A DNA stretch of 44,175 nt from Desulfobulbaceae bacterium (GTDB lineage Bacteria > Desulfobacterota > Desulfobulbia > Desulfobulbales > Desulfocapsaceae), in contig JAHEER010000025.1 in NCBI GenBank assembly GCA_024640625.1, positions 1 to 44,175 of the forward strand. The letters run 5' to 3'. The translations under genes and the position numbers were made by a program. The notes below the pieces were generated by a model that was not told the origin of the DNA, did not search any database, and saw only the letters and a list, made by a program, of their open reading frames with translations. This document shows, piece after piece, positions 1 to 8,884 of this stretch. Each line of letters starts with the position of its first letter. Position 1 is the first letter of the stretch.

Positions 1-535
1 GGACATCGAATACTGTTCTCTCTTCAGCTGCGGCTCCGCCAGATCCAGCAGAATCCAATGTGTCATCGGGCAGGCGCCAGACGATCTCGTAGCGCAGCCC
101 TTCAGGTGAGACGGTATATTCCTCGAATTTGCGCAGCAGGTTGTTGAGAAAAGTTGATTTTCCGCTGCCGGGCGGCCCATCGAATATGTATATTTTGTTC
201 TGCTGGGCGCCGACTGATAAAGAGTCGACGTGACGCACCAACCGTTTGGCAAAAAGCTGATCGGCAAAAAACGGGCGGTCTGTGCCCGCAACCAGCAACT
301 CCTGACAATCATAGGCCACGAACTGCATGGATTCCAGGTCATCCTGATATTCGCCGATTTCCTCGCAGATGTAATTGTCGATCATGTCAGCGTAGAGCTG
401 ATAGATACTTCTGATAATCGTGGTCGGCCGGGAGGTCGCCTCCTGTAAAAATTCGGCAAAACTTATCAGCGGCTCCTTCTCCCAGTCCTGATTCTGGTCT
501 ATCAGCTTGGTCAATGCCCGTGTCACATCATGCAT
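1..535 (-). CDS. PrkA-like AAA+ ATPase/serine kinase, second copy (3' part beyond window)
   Basis: This is the N-terminal 178 residues of a P-loop protein whose remainder lies left of the window. A Walker A motif GPPGSGKST sits near residues 118-126, after an N-terminal helical segment (LISFAEFLQEATSRP...) that resembles the start of E. coli YeaG/PrkA. The start ATG at 535 follows the ribosome-binding sequence GAGAGAGG. It begins 16 bases after the spoVR stop and is the fourth gene of a leftward prkA-yeaH-spoVR run. By family it should be a cytoplasmic AAA+ ATPase with possible Ser/Thr kinase activity working with YeaH and SpoVR. It is clearly diverged from the first PrkA of this operon, so it may be a partner subunit rather than a duplicate. 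The kinase domain is off-window and cannot be judged. Confidence 0.75.
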   Translation of the reverse strand, partial: MHDVTRALTKLIDQNQDWEKEPLISFAEFLQEATSRPTTIIRSIYQLYADMIDNYICEEIGEYQDDLESMQFVAYDCQELLVAGTDRPFFADQLFAKRLVRHVDSLSVGAQQNKIYIFDGPPGSGKSTFLNNLLRKFEEYTVSPEGLRYEIVWRLPDDTLDSAGSGGAAAEERTVFDV

Positions 536-551
536 TGATAGACCTCTCTCG

Positions 552-2183
552 TTATTGTTCTTCACGTGACAGTTGCCTGTCGCGCATCTTATATCTGATT
601 TTCTGCCAGCCAATCTCCTGCCTGGGAGTTTCCGTTTTGACCGTGTCGTCAGCCTCCTTTGCAATCTCTTTTTTGACCGGCTCGAAGGTATCGAGAATAA
701 CCGGGCCGCCCCAGAGATATTCTATGCCCAGCATCGTTCCGGCAATGTAGTCACGCACCAAAGGTTTTTCCTCGAACAGATGCTGCAGATGCAGGTGGTT
801 CTCAGGAGTCGTCTCAAAATCGATGCAGGGAGGATGGTAGAGAAAATCCAGAACCATATTCCGGTAATCCTCCGCCTTTCTACTCTTGACGTAATACTGC
901 CAGGTCATGCGCTGCTCATTGAGCGTCCTGCCGGCGACAAACAGTTTATGCTCATCAACAAAATCCTGGGTGATATGTTCGGATACGAACATGGAATCGC
1001 AGTAGGTCTTGCGTATATTGAAAATGAAGTCTCGCCCGGTGCCGGCGCCGCTATCGAAGGTGTCCCGTTTGCGTTTGTCCTGCTGACGGCGATATTCACT
1101 GCTGATCCGCCCTTTGTCCGCCATCTTCTCGAGGAAGCAGAACAGGTGCATGCCCAGGGCATAGGGATTAAGTCCGATGCGCCGCATCGATGTCACCTTT
1201 GCATGCACTCTGGCGAAATCGATTTCATGTCCGCAAATTCGATCATCGTTTAAAAAAAGTATTTCATGCCAGTAGCTTGCCCACCCTTCATTGAGAATTT
1301 TCGTGCGAATCTGGGGTTGGAAATAAAGAGAGGTGTTGCGCACGACCTCGATGACCATTTTCATCCACCGGTTCTCTTCCTGGTTGAGAAAACTGGAATG
1401 TTTCATGATGAATTCAAGGAGGTCATAACGATCTGCTGTTTTGCCATGCTCCTGATACTTTTGCCAGTATGAGTCAAATTCGGTATAGCGCGATCTCACT
1501 TCCTCGAGAAACAATTGTTCGGCTGAGCCGGGATGTTCACGCTGCAGGAGATTGTAGCGCTCGATTTCCTTGAAATAATCGGGCACGGAGACCTTCGCTT
1601 CCACCTGGAGAAAAATATCGAAATAATAGTCGACAAGGGTCACTGTCTGGGTGACAGACAATTTTCTCTGGTCGGACATCATGGAAAAATAGCCCACCAG
1701 ATTATCTATCGATTTGGCAAATTCAATGATGTAGTCGACCCAGCGTCCCTTTTCAGAGCGGAGCTGGCTGATCAGCCGTTTATCGGAGAGTGCTTTGGAG
1801 GTAAAATCGTAATCCCAGGTATGCTGGTAAAATAGATTGTTCTGGAAAAAGTCGATATGGCCGATGACGTGGTAGAAAATCATCACGTTCAGCCAGTCCG
1901 GATTGTTGTCGTTATAGAAGGAGATCGGCGGCCGCGTGTTGATGACCGTCTCGTAGGGGTTGGATGGAAACAGCTCATAACGTCCCGACTCCCGCAATAC
2001 CTCAACGTCCTGGACCCAGTAGTCATAGAGGGTGGGTATCATTGTTTTTGGTGATAATTCCAGTATATCCCGGTTGGTTACAATGTACTCAAGGCTGTCA
2101 TCCTGAAAACGAAGCCCGACGTCGCGAGCCCGTTCTTTGCAACCCTCCATTATCTTTTTTGCGTGTTGACTGATCAGTTCCAT
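552..2183 (-). CDS. spoVR: SpoVR family protein
   Basis: A 543-residue protein matching the SpoVR/YcgB family in length (E. coli YcgB is about 510) and motifs. Conserved His-rich patches are visible at HVIGHIDFF (105-113) and NEGWASYWHE (298-307), followed by GHEIDFARVHAKV. SpoVR was named for a spore-cortex role in Bacillus, but in non-sporulating Proteobacteria its function is unknown and it travels with PrkA and YeaH. It starts 14 bases after the DUF444 stop and ends 16 bases before the second PrkA-like gene, so it sits mid-operon. No signal peptide or membrane segment is seen, so it is probably cytoplasmic. The ribosome-binding site is weak (GAG), consistent with coupling to the upstream gene. 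Confidence 0.92.
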   Translation of the reverse strand: MELISQHAKKIMEGCKERARDVGLRFQDDSLEYIVTNRDILELSPKTMIPTLYDYWVQDVEVLRESGRYELFPSNPYETVINTRPPISFYNDNNPDWLNVMIFYHVIGHIDFFQNNLFYQHTWDYDFTSKALSDKRLISQLRSEKGRWVDYIIEFAKSIDNLVGYFSMMSDQRKLSVTQTVTLVDYYFDIFLQVEAKVSVPDYFKEIERYNLLQREHPGSAEQLFLEEVRSRYTEFDSYWQKYQEHGKTADRYDLLEFIMKHSSFLNQEENRWMKMVIEVVRNTSLYFQPQIRTKILNEGWASYWHEILFLNDDRICGHEIDFARVHAKVTSMRRIGLNPYALGMHLFCFLEKMADKGRISSEYRRQQDKRKRDTFDSGAGTGRDFIFNIRKTYCDSMFVSEHITQDFVDEHKLFVAGRTLNEQRMTWQYYVKSRKAEDYRNMVLDFLYHPPCIDFETTPENHLHLQHLFEEKPLVRDYIAGTMLGIEYLWGGPVILDTFEPVKKEIAKEADDTVKTETPRQEIGWQKIRYKMRDRQLSREEQ

Positions 2184-2197
2184 ACGCTGCTCATCTT

Positions 2198-3523
2198 TTA
2201 TGATATCAGCGCTCTGATACCTTCAATAAGCCTTGACTCGTCGGTTTCTTTACCAAGCACGTCAAGCCTGATAAGACTGGGTTTCTCATCCAGCAACCCC
2301 GATTTCCTGATATAGCGTTCGAGGTCGCTGCGTCCCGGGATGCCGAAGTTGTTTTCGGCAATGGTGATGCCTATGCGGGCGACATAGGTGAGCATTTTCC
2401 TGAGTTCCGGAAGCGCCTCTTCGCCTTTGGTGTCCCAGTCGTCACCATCGGTTCCGTGGAAGACATAGATGTTGTAGTCTCTCACCAGATTCTCCTTTTC
2501 CACCAGCCTGTTAACCAAACGGTAGGCCGATGCCACCTGGGTTCCTCCGGCTACTTTCGAATTGTAGTAAATATTGAAATTATCTACTTCTTTCGCCTCG
2601 GTGTCATGGAGAATGAATCTGGTTTCAACCTGGTTCTCGTATTGGTAGGTGAGCCAGGAGTAGATCATGATATGCTGGCTGACCACCGTCTCCGTCGGCC
2701 TTCCTCCCATTGAGCCTGAATAATCCCTGAGAAAGAACACCACCGCCTGGGATTCATAATCCTTCTCCTTAGAGAGAACCCGGTATATCCGGTCATTCGG
2801 GGAAATGAGCAGTGAATCCGTTCTGATCCTCGCTCTCTGACGTACCCGGCCGAGAGCGATGTTGGTCTTTATTATCTGCCTCAGGGTTGCCTTCTTGTCG
2901 ATTACCTGGCCAAAGCCCTTGTGTCTGTCGGTCAGGTCGTAGGAGTATTTGGTCAGCGATCTTTTTTTTCCTTTGTCTTGCAGATTGGGCAGTTTGAATT
3001 CTTCGGTGAGGACCCTGCCGAGCTCATACGCATTGGACTCGATTTCATGAATGGTTCCCTCGCCGTGGCCGGCTCCGGATCCCCCCTCTCTATCGTTCCT
3101 GATAGGCTGTTCGCCGATGATCTCACCATCCTCCCCCTCCCCCTGGCCGCCATAGAGAGGATCTTCACCTCCTTCTCCCCCGTTCCCGTCTTCGGCCACG
3201 GTCACCGCATCATGCAGGAATTTTTCTTCCACCGTGGTGGGAACCACAACTACTCGTTCATCATCTTTGCCGCCGGGTTTCACCACCTTGCCAAGACGGA
3301 TCTTACGGGGGAACCCATCTTCCTCCCGTTGCTTATCCCGGGCCATCAAATCATCGAGCGAGCGGGTCGGCGCCAGGGCGGCCAGGTTCAGAACCGGCGT
3401 CAGAGACCAGGCCTCCGCGTCGTGGTAGTCGTAAAGGGAACGAATAGACTTAGGGGGTGGCGGAGATGATTCCGGGCCTGATGTTTTGCGGGCCCGGTAT
3501 TTTTTTCGAGAATCATCAATCAT
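2198..3523 (-). CDS. yeaH: DUF444/YeaH-YhbH family protein (VWA-like)
   Basis: A 441-residue protein of the DUF444 family (E. coli YeaH, B. subtilis YhbH). The N-terminus is basic, residues about 111-157 are a low-complexity Gly/Glu-rich acidic linker, and the C-terminal half carries a von Willebrand A-like fold with a MIDAS motif DYSGS at 267-271, predicted to bind a divalent metal. The start ATG at 3523 has GAGG six bases upstream. In this family the gene almost always follows prkA, and the product is thought to act in the same stress or stationary-phase pathway, perhaps as a substrate or adaptor of the kinase. The exact role is not established. It lies 42 bases after the prkA stop. Confidence 0.92.
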   Translation of the reverse strand: MIDDSRKKYRARKTSGPESSPPPPKSIRSLYDYHDAEAWSLTPVLNLAALAPTRSLDDLMARDKQREEDGFPRKIRLGKVVKPGGKDDERVVVVPTTVEEKFLHDAVTVAEDGNGGEGGEDPLYGGQGEGEDGEIIGEQPIRNDREGGSGAGHGEGTIHEIESNAYELGRVLTEEFKLPNLQDKGKKRSLTKYSYDLTDRHKGFGQVIDKKATLRQIIKTNIALGRVRQRARIRTDSLLISPNDRIYRVLSKEKDYESQAVVFFLRDYSGSMGGRPTETVVSQHIMIYSWLTYQYENQVETRFILHDTEAKEVDNFNIYYNSKVAGGTQVASAYRLVNRLVEKENLVRDYNIYVFHGTDGDDWDTKGEEALPELRKMLTYVARIGITIAENNFGIPGRSDLERYIRKSGLLDEKPSLIRLDVLGKETDESRLIEGIRALIS

Positions 3524-3565
3524 CGTAACCTCGCAGTCTGATCAATGAGTTTCCGAATGTGCTAT

Positions 3566-5626
3566 CTACGTTTCATCCACCTGCGTGCAGAAGTACTCGA
3601 TGGTTTTCTGGGCGCAGGTTTTACAGTAGCCCAGTTTGTTCAGCATGGTGTCCACCATCCGGTCGTAGAGCTTCTGATTCTCCTCGTTTGTTCTGTTGGC
3701 CAGGGCTCCAATGAGACTGCCGGCACCGGCAATATCGGATTTCAAGCGCACGTCGGTGACCGCTTTGACCAGCTCGAGGTTGTCCATAAAATCGTAGTTC
3801 GGATTGGTCGAGATTTTTTGACCGTAAATTTTGCGTATCGACGTTCTGAAGGTATCCTTCTGCTCTTTTATTTTCAGACCGAGGCAGTCTTCCACCGAGT
3901 TGATGTAGCGCTCGTCGATTTTCAAAGCCAGCAGCTCACCGGTCTGCGGATTTTTGTATTTCCACATCTTGTCGGGTCCGAGATTCTCCGCATCGATGCC
4001 GATGATCATGTTCACGTAATTGAGGACATCCTTTCTGATAGCCAGGGGTTCGTCCATATAGGCGTTGAACATTTCCGTCATGATCCGCTCACGATAGAGG
4101 CCGCGCGCCGTTTTCAGATCATCGAGAAATTTTGCCCGGTCGGTCGGTTCGGGCACGTAGTCGAGAATGATGCGTTCCAGTGCGCCGAATACATCGTAGG
4201 CGAACATGCATTGCCCCTCGTTTGTTTCCGAACTTTCCAGCATCAGCTGCATGGCCCGGCCCAGGTTTCGCTGGCCCAGTCCTTTCTGGCCGAATCGGCT
4301 GGTGACGTCGGCGTCCTGGTTCAAGGTATCGATAACTTCAGAGAGGGTTTTAATCGATTTTTCGCCGGCAACCTCACCTGCAGCGAGTTTCATGGTCTCG
4401 ATCGGCGTCAGCTTCTCAGAACGCGGCAGTCTCGTCAAGGCCACGCCGACCGACGCTGCGTAATTGAGATTCGGATCCTGGTGCAGCTCATCTCCGGTCA
4501 GGGTGGTTTTGGTCTTGTCGCCAATGGCGTAAGCCGTCAACTGGCTCTGCAGCCGGTAGTCGGTGTTGTGGGAGACATAGCAGATACGGCATCGATCGAT
4601 GATCGGTGCTTCCTCTTTTTCGGCCAGGAATTTATTGAATTCGGCGTTGTTGCTGGTGGCCACAATGAGGGTGTCGATCGGCCATTTGTAGCCGTCTATT
4701 TCGATCGTTCTGTTCTGAATTAAGCTGAGGTACACCTGTACAAGATCTTTTTTGTTTTTGTAAATCTCGTCGCTGAAATGGATGCCCCCGCCGGCGACCC
4801 GGGCCAGGGCCCCTCTGCGCAGGTCGAAGCGATAGGGGTTGTTGGTGTCGGTGATGTGCAGAAGACGCTGAATCGACTCCTCACCCAAAAGGTCAACGGC
4901 GGAAGAGGTGATTTTATCTTTGGCCGGGTATTTGCCGGTTACCGTGCCGAGACTCTCGGTCAGGGGGACTGGAACAATTTCAACGAATTTCAGCATGTCT
5001 TCCAGTGTGCCGCCGGTGAATTCTCTGATATCATTCCAAATATAGGCTGTGCAGGCACCGAGTGGCCGATAATTCTGCCACAATTTCTCTATCATCGGGG
5101 TGGTCAGCCGGTATCGGCGGGCCAGATGGTTCCTCGAATCGTCCGCCGATTCAAGCAGATTCATCGCCAGGATCATGGGGTCTTCGTAGGTTTGCGACTC
5201 GATCACGTCTATGTCGCCGTAATGACCGAGCTGGCTCAAGCCGTTGAACCTGAACGTATAGCGTTTGTTTTCCTCGCTGCATAGGAATTGCCGGTATAAG
5301 GTGCATAGATACTCGACCAGAAAGGTCTTGCCGTTGCCCGGTTCGCCGACGAGGACAAACGCCATTTCCCGGGACGATCCGCCCTGCGAGGCGTCCTTCA
5401 CGAAAGAAACGAACGAGTTTATTTCATCATACATACCGATTATATGCTTCTCTCCTTCGCGAAAGATCCGGTAATCGAAGGTGCTTTTGGCGTTGACAAT
5501 CACCTTGTCGATCTGTTTTTCGAGGATCATCCGTGAGACTGCCTGAAAGGCATTTTCGAAGGCGCGTTCTTCTTTTTTTACCGCGGTGACATGGTGGTGC
5601 AGACCGTTCTGTTTTGATTTCGCCAT
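3566..5626 (-). CDS. prkA: PrkA family serine protein kinase / AAA+ ATPase
   Basis: A 686-residue PrkA-family protein. Walker A is GEPGNGKT at 94-101, and a Walker-B-like stretch GGIHFSDEIYK lies around 279-290, followed by a sensor-like region containing ATSNN. The C-terminal half has the PrkA kinase-like region. The chosen start (MAKSKQNG) has a strong AAGGAGG five bases upstream; an ATG 42 bases further out has no comparable site. PrkA proteins phosphorylate Ser residues and respond to starvation or nitrogen stress, and some act as AAA+ proteases/ATPases. It is the first gene of a leftward operon prkA, DUF444, spoVR, prkA-like. Length is near E. coli YeaG (644). Function is assigned by family; partners are inferred from the operon. 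Confidence 0.93.
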   Translation of the reverse strand: MAKSKQNGLHHHVTAVKKEERAFENAFQAVSRMILEKQIDKVIVNAKSTFDYRIFREGEKHIIGMYDEINSFVSFVKDASQGGSSREMAFVLVGEPGNGKTFLVEYLCTLYRQFLCSEENKRYTFRFNGLSQLGHYGDIDVIESQTYEDPMILAMNLLESADDSRNHLARRYRLTTPMIEKLWQNYRPLGACTAYIWNDIREFTGGTLEDMLKFVEIVPVPLTESLGTVTGKYPAKDKITSSAVDLLGEESIQRLLHITDTNNPYRFDLRRGALARVAGGGIHFSDEIYKNKKDLVQVYLSLIQNRTIEIDGYKWPIDTLIVATSNNAEFNKFLAEKEEAPIIDRCRICYVSHNTDYRLQSQLTAYAIGDKTKTTLTGDELHQDPNLNYAASVGVALTRLPRSEKLTPIETMKLAAGEVAGEKSIKTLSEVIDTLNQDADVTSRFGQKGLGQRNLGRAMQLMLESSETNEGQCMFAYDVFGALERIILDYVPEPTDRAKFLDDLKTARGLYRERIMTEMFNAYMDEPLAIRKDVLNYVNMIIGIDAENLGPDKMWKYKNPQTGELLALKIDERYINSVEDCLGLKIKEQKDTFRTSIRKIYGQKISTNPNYDFMDNLELVKAVTDVRLKSDIAGAGSLIGALANRTNEENQKLYDRMVDTMLNKLGYCKTCAQKTIEYFCTQVDET

Positions 5627-5681
5627 GACGACCTCCTTTTTGACATCGTACTGCGTAAAAAAGAGCACTAGGCTATACTTT

Positions 5682-5711
5682 ATTATCGGCCAGAAAACGG
5701 CCCAATAGCAA
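5682..5711 (-). promoter_or_regulatory. Candidate sigma-70-type promoter for the prkA operon
   Basis: On the minus strand TTGCTA is followed after 18 bases by GATAAT, about 55 bases upstream of the prkA start. The spacer contains a small inverted repeat (GGCC...GGCC). The rest of the 281-base gap to the slipin gene holds one short perfect stem (GCACGA/TCGTGC, 5798-5815) without a T-run, and nothing else convincing. No sigma-54 pattern was seen here, although such operons can be stress-controlled. Confidence 0.4.
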
Positions 5712-5907
5712 GTTTAAGCCTGTTATCGGCATATACTTTCCTTACCAGACTGTACTTGTGGAGGGGGGAAATGGTTGGAGATCCGTTCGGCAGCTCAGCA
5801 CGATCTGATTCGTGCAGAAAAGGGGCGCCGCAGAGCGGCCCGGGGGTGATCTGGAAACCCTATTAATCTTAACCGGTTGAGCACCATCTCGGTCCCGGGG
5901 CCGCCGA

Positions 5908-6711
5908 TTATGTCTGCGCAGAACTGTCCTTCAGGTCGGGGCTCAGCGGACCCAAAGCTCGGATAAATTCCAACGGCAGCGGAAAGACGATGGTGTTTGA
6001 GGTTTTGTTGGTCGAGATGTCATTTAATGTCTGCAGATACCTGAGGTGCAGGGCCTGGCTGTTCTGCGAGATGATATTCGCGGCCGAGAGCAGTTTCTCC
6101 GCCGCCTGAAATTCGCCTTCAGCGTGAATTATTTTTGCCCTTCGCTCTCTTTCTGCCTCGGCCTGCCTCGCTATGGCCCTGATCATCGAATCATTCAGAT
6201 CGATATGCTTGATTTCCACGTTGATAACCTTGATACCCCAGGCATCGGCCCGCTTGTCGATGATCTCCTGGATGTTGTCATTGAGCTTTTCGCGCTCGGC
6301 CAGCATTTCGTCCAGATCATGCTGCCCCAGCACTGAGCGGAGTGTCGTCTGGGCGAGCTGATTTATCGCGGTGTTGAAGTCTTCAACCTGAATGATGGCT
6401 TTTTCCGGATCGACCACTCTGAAATAAAGTACTGCGTTTACCCGAACCGTTACATTGTCATGGGAGATCACATCCTGGGGCGGGATATCCATGGTGATAA
6501 CCCGCAAATCCACACGGAACAAACGCTGAATGCCGGGAACCACGATTCTCAGCCCGGGTTGTTTGACTGCCTGGAAACGTCCGAGAAACAGTACGACAAG
6601 ACGCTCGTACTCGGCTACTATCTTCAATGACAATGCCACCAGGCCAACAGCAAGCAGGACCGGGATTAAATAGCTCATCAGGCCGGCGGTCAGCATATCA
6701 GGGGTTATCAT
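5908..6711 (-). CDS. Slipin / stomatin-like SPFH membrane protein
   Basis: A 267-residue SPFH/Band 7 protein. One N-terminal membrane anchor (about residues 10-33) is followed by the SPFH domain, including the slipin signature stretch DVISHDNVTVRVNAV and a conserved helical EREKLND region. A charged Ala/Glu/Arg coiled segment (RQAEAERERRAKIIHAEGE) follows, typical of oligomer-forming stomatin homologues. It begins one base after the stop of the long NfeD gene, the classic slipin-NfeD arrangement in which the membrane serine protease cleaves or regulates the slipin. The likely role is organising membrane microdomains and quality control at the inner membrane. It is the last gene of the two-gene unit. 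Confidence 0.93.
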   Translation of the reverse strand: MITPDMLTAGLMSYLIPVLLAVGLVALSLKIVAEYERLVVLFLGRFQAVKQPGLRIVVPGIQRLFRVDLRVITMDIPPQDVISHDNVTVRVNAVLYFRVVDPEKAIIQVEDFNTAINQLAQTTLRSVLGQHDLDEMLAEREKLNDNIQEIIDKRADAWGIKVINVEIKHIDLNDSMIRAIARQAEAERERRAKIIHAEGEFQAAEKLLSAANIISQNSQALHLRYLQTLNDISTNKTSNTIVFPLPLEFIRALGPLSPDLKDSSAQT

Positions 6712-6712
6712 G

Positions 6713-8086
6713 TCAGGAGTCCTCCTTGGTTGGTTCTATGATTAGTTCCAGTCCGGAAATGGACAGGATTTTTACTTTCTCTCCTTTTTTCACGGGTACA
6801 CTGCTGTGGGCATTCCATGACTCACCGTTTACCCAGACCATTCCCGATCCGCTGAAATCGGAGCGCGCTTCAGCGAAGGTTCCAACCATTGCCTCGACAC
6901 CGGTGTGGATGCGTTTTCGCCGCATCATCGCTACGCGGCTCATCAGCAACAAAATGAAAAGTGCCGAGACCGCTGTTGTGCCAATGATGGTGGGTAGGGC
7001 GACGCGCATCGTCTGATCGTCGATCAGGATGAGCGAGCCGGCAGCAAAGGCGATGATCCCGCCAACGCCGAGGGTGCCGAAACTGGGCATGAATGCCTCA
7101 CCAACGAGGAAGCCGATGCCCAGGATCATCAACGCCAGTCCGCTGTAATTAACCGGCAGCAGTTGAAGCGCATACAGGGCCAGCATCAATGCGATGCCAC
7201 CGGCAACTCCGGGCAGGAAAAACCCTGGGTTGGCTAGTTCGTATATGAGTCCGTAAAAACCGAGCAGCAGGAGCAGATAGGCAATGGTCGGATCACTGAT
7301 TACACCGAGTAGTTTGTAACGCCAGCTTTGTTCAAAATTATTCAGGTCAACCTCAGAAGTACTCAACGATACCGGTTCGCCGTCAATGACCAATTGGTAG
7401 CCGTCGAGCTGCTCCAGCAGATCATCAAGGTTATCGGCTACGATGTTGATGACGTTTAGTTCGAGGGCTTCTCGGGCGGTCAGACTTACGGCTTCCTGGA
7501 CTGCCTGGACGGCCCACTCACCGTTGCGGTTGTGTTTGTCGGCAAGCGCCTTAATATAGGCACTTGCATCATTTATGATCTTTTTCTCAAGGGCCGACCG
7601 TGGGTCTTTGGCATCCTCTTCATCAGGCTTTTCTTTATCCTTGGCGCTGCCCAGGCCACCAATCTGAATGGGGGTGGCGGCCCCGAGGTTGGTTGCCGGT
7701 GCCATTGCCGCAACGTGGCTGGCATAAAGGATGTAGGTGCCGGCGCTGGCGGCTCGGGCACCATCCGGGGATACATAGGTTACCACGGCAACAGGGGAGG
7801 AGAGTATTTCCTGAATGATATCTCGCATCGAGGCATCCAGCCCCCCGGGAGTATTCATCCGAATTATCACCATCGAGGCGTTTTCCTCGGTTGCCAGCTG
7901 AAAGCCCTTTCTGATATAGTCTGAAACGGCGGGATTGATGGTACCGTCTATGCTGAGAAGCAGCGCATCGCTTTTCTCTTCAGATACGGACAAGACGGTG
8001 GTCGGGAATAAATACAAAAAGAATTGGATAATCAGGCACACCACTGGCGCCCGACTTGATTGGAAATTGACAAGAGAGAAGTGCAT
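6713..8086 (-). CDS. Long NfeD protein (ClpP-class membrane serine protease)
   Basis: A 457-residue long-form NfeD. It has an N-terminal signal/anchor (about residues 13-33), then a ClpP-fold protease domain. That domain contains NTPGGLDASM and the nucleophile in RAASAGTYI (Ser114); a Lys in the segment LEKKIINDA (168 or 169) is the expected dyad base, by analogy with the archaeal 1510-N protease. Several membrane helices (about 300-385) follow, then a C-terminal OB-like NfeD domain. The start at 8086 is preferred because AAGGAGG lies just upstream and the signal peptide begins there; the frame is open for 37 more codons without a ribosome-binding site. It is paired directly with the slipin gene downstream, consistent with slipin processing at the membrane. 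Confidence 0.92.
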   Translation of the reverse strand: MHFSLVNFQSSRAPVVCLIIQFFLYLFPTTVLSVSEEKSDALLLSIDGTINPAVSDYIRKGFQLATEENASMVIIRMNTPGGLDASMRDIIQEILSSPVAVVTYVSPDGARAASAGTYILYASHVAAMAPATNLGAATPIQIGGLGSAKDKEKPDEEDAKDPRSALEKKIINDASAYIKALADKHNRNGEWAVQAVQEAVSLTAREALELNVINIVADNLDDLLEQLDGYQLVIDGEPVSLSTSEVDLNNFEQSWRYKLLGVISDPTIAYLLLLLGFYGLIYELANPGFFLPGVAGGIALMLALYALQLLPVNYSGLALMILGIGFLVGEAFMPSFGTLGVGGIIAFAAGSLILIDDQTMRVALPTIIGTTAVSALFILLLMSRVAMMRRKRIHTGVEAMVGTFAEARSDFSGSGMVWVNGESWNAHSSVPVKKGEKVKILSISGLELIIEPTKEDS

Positions 8087-8149
8087 AGTTCCTCCTTGTC
8101 TGCGCTGCCAAGTTTTCAGAAGCATACCGCTGCCTGTCAACACAACTAA

Positions 8150-8178
8150 ACTATAATCATACCCGGAACAACTGTCAG
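8150..8178 (-). promoter_or_regulatory. Candidate promoter for nfeD-slipin
   Basis: On the minus strand CTGACA and TATAGT are separated by exactly 17 bases, about 64 bases upstream of the nfeD start. A separate perfect TTGACA is visible closer in, but its matching -10 is poor. The call rests on sequence likeness only. Confidence 0.5.
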
Positions 8179-8253
8179 GCAGTGCCCGGTGATGCATTCT
8201 TGAGAAATGAGAGATTCTACTGCTATTGCGTTACTTTTCCAGTTCTGGTAACT

Positions 8254-8270
8254 CTGGCATGCTGATAGCT
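8254..8270 (+). promoter_or_regulatory. Possible sigma-54 (-24/-12) promoter for ybaK-like gene
   Basis: CTGGCATGCTGATAGCT keeps the essential GG and GC dinucleotides ten bases apart, 36 bases upstream of the start codon at 8307. It deviates from the consensus inside the -24 block (CAT for CAC) and at the first T of TTGC. An alternative sigma-70 reading (TTGCGT, 17 bases, TAACTC) overlaps it. Confidence 0.35.
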
Positions 8271-8306
8271 ATTCCATACATTTAAAGTTTTTATCTGGTC
8301 TAGAAA

Positions 8307-8771
8307 ATGAGCAATATCCCTCCCAAAGTACAAACGTTTCTGAAGAGTCATGATCTTTCGGCCCTGGAATTTGAGCCTGGGTCAACGCCGACTGCAGAAA
8401 AAGCAGCCCAACGAATAGGAGTGCCTGTGGGCCAGATTGCAAAATCTATCCTTTTCAAGGGCAAAGATGATAAGTATCGACTGGTTGTGGCTGCCGGAGA
8501 CAAGAAAATTAACAGTGGTGCGCTCAAACGTGCTACAGGTGCTAAGCACCGGATGGCCAATGCGCGTGAAACAGAGGAAACAACAGGATTTCTTCCTGGA
8601 GGGGTGTGTCCATTTGGTTTGGAAGACACCCCCATAGCAATTTTGCTCGACGTCTCACTTTATGAGTATGGAACTGTATATCCGGCCGCTGGGACAGATG
8701 CCACAGGCGTCCCCTTGAGCCCAGATTATCTCCAGCAGATTACCGATGGAGTGAAGGTTGAGGTGACTTGA
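8307..8771 (+). CDS. YbaK/EbsC-type aminoacyl-tRNA deacylase
   Basis: A 154-residue single-domain protein of the YbaK/ProX superfamily, which hydrolyses misacylated tRNA (typically Cys-tRNA-Pro) in the cytoplasm. The family's key lysine is in place at residue 46 (GQIAKSILF), followed by the conserved strand YRLVVAAGDKKIN. The Gly-rich loop FLPGGVCPFG and the terminal LSPDYLQQI segment also match the family. Length is typical (E. coli YbaK is 159). The start has a poor ribosome-binding site. It is transcribed away from nfeD and converges with the hypothetical gene at 8869-9330. It could equally be one of the EbsC- or ProX-like variants with a different amino-acid preference. Confidence 0.9.
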   Translation: MSNIPPKVQTFLKSHDLSALEFEPGSTPTAEKAAQRIGVPVGQIAKSILFKGKDDKYRLVVAAGDKKINSGALKRATGAKHRMANARETEETTGFLPGGVCPFGLEDTPIAILLDVSLYEYGTVYPAAGTDATGVPLSPDYLQQITDGVKVEVT

Positions 8772-8860
8772 TTGGTCCTGAACTTGTGGACTTCAGATTG
8801 TTGCTGGTTGTCTCGCCCAGCCGCTCCACAGAGTGCCTTTGTTTAAGTAAACTCTTTAAT

Positions 8861-8884
8861 ACAGAGGATCAAGAAATCCTCTGT
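8861..8884 (-). terminator. Hairpin across a stop codon between convergent genes
   Basis: A perfect 9-bp stem (ACAGAGGAT / ATCCTCTGT, loop of six) overlaps the last codons and stop of the leftward gene ending at 8869. A second small stem (GTTTA-AG-TAAAC) lies immediately beyond, at 8841-8852. There is no long T-run, so if it stops transcription it does so weakly. It could serve both converging genes. Confidence 0.4.

Noticed and set aside
5798..5815. Perfect GCACGA/TCGTGC hairpin
   Set aside because: No T-run follows on either strand, and it is not at a gene end, so it was not called a terminator.
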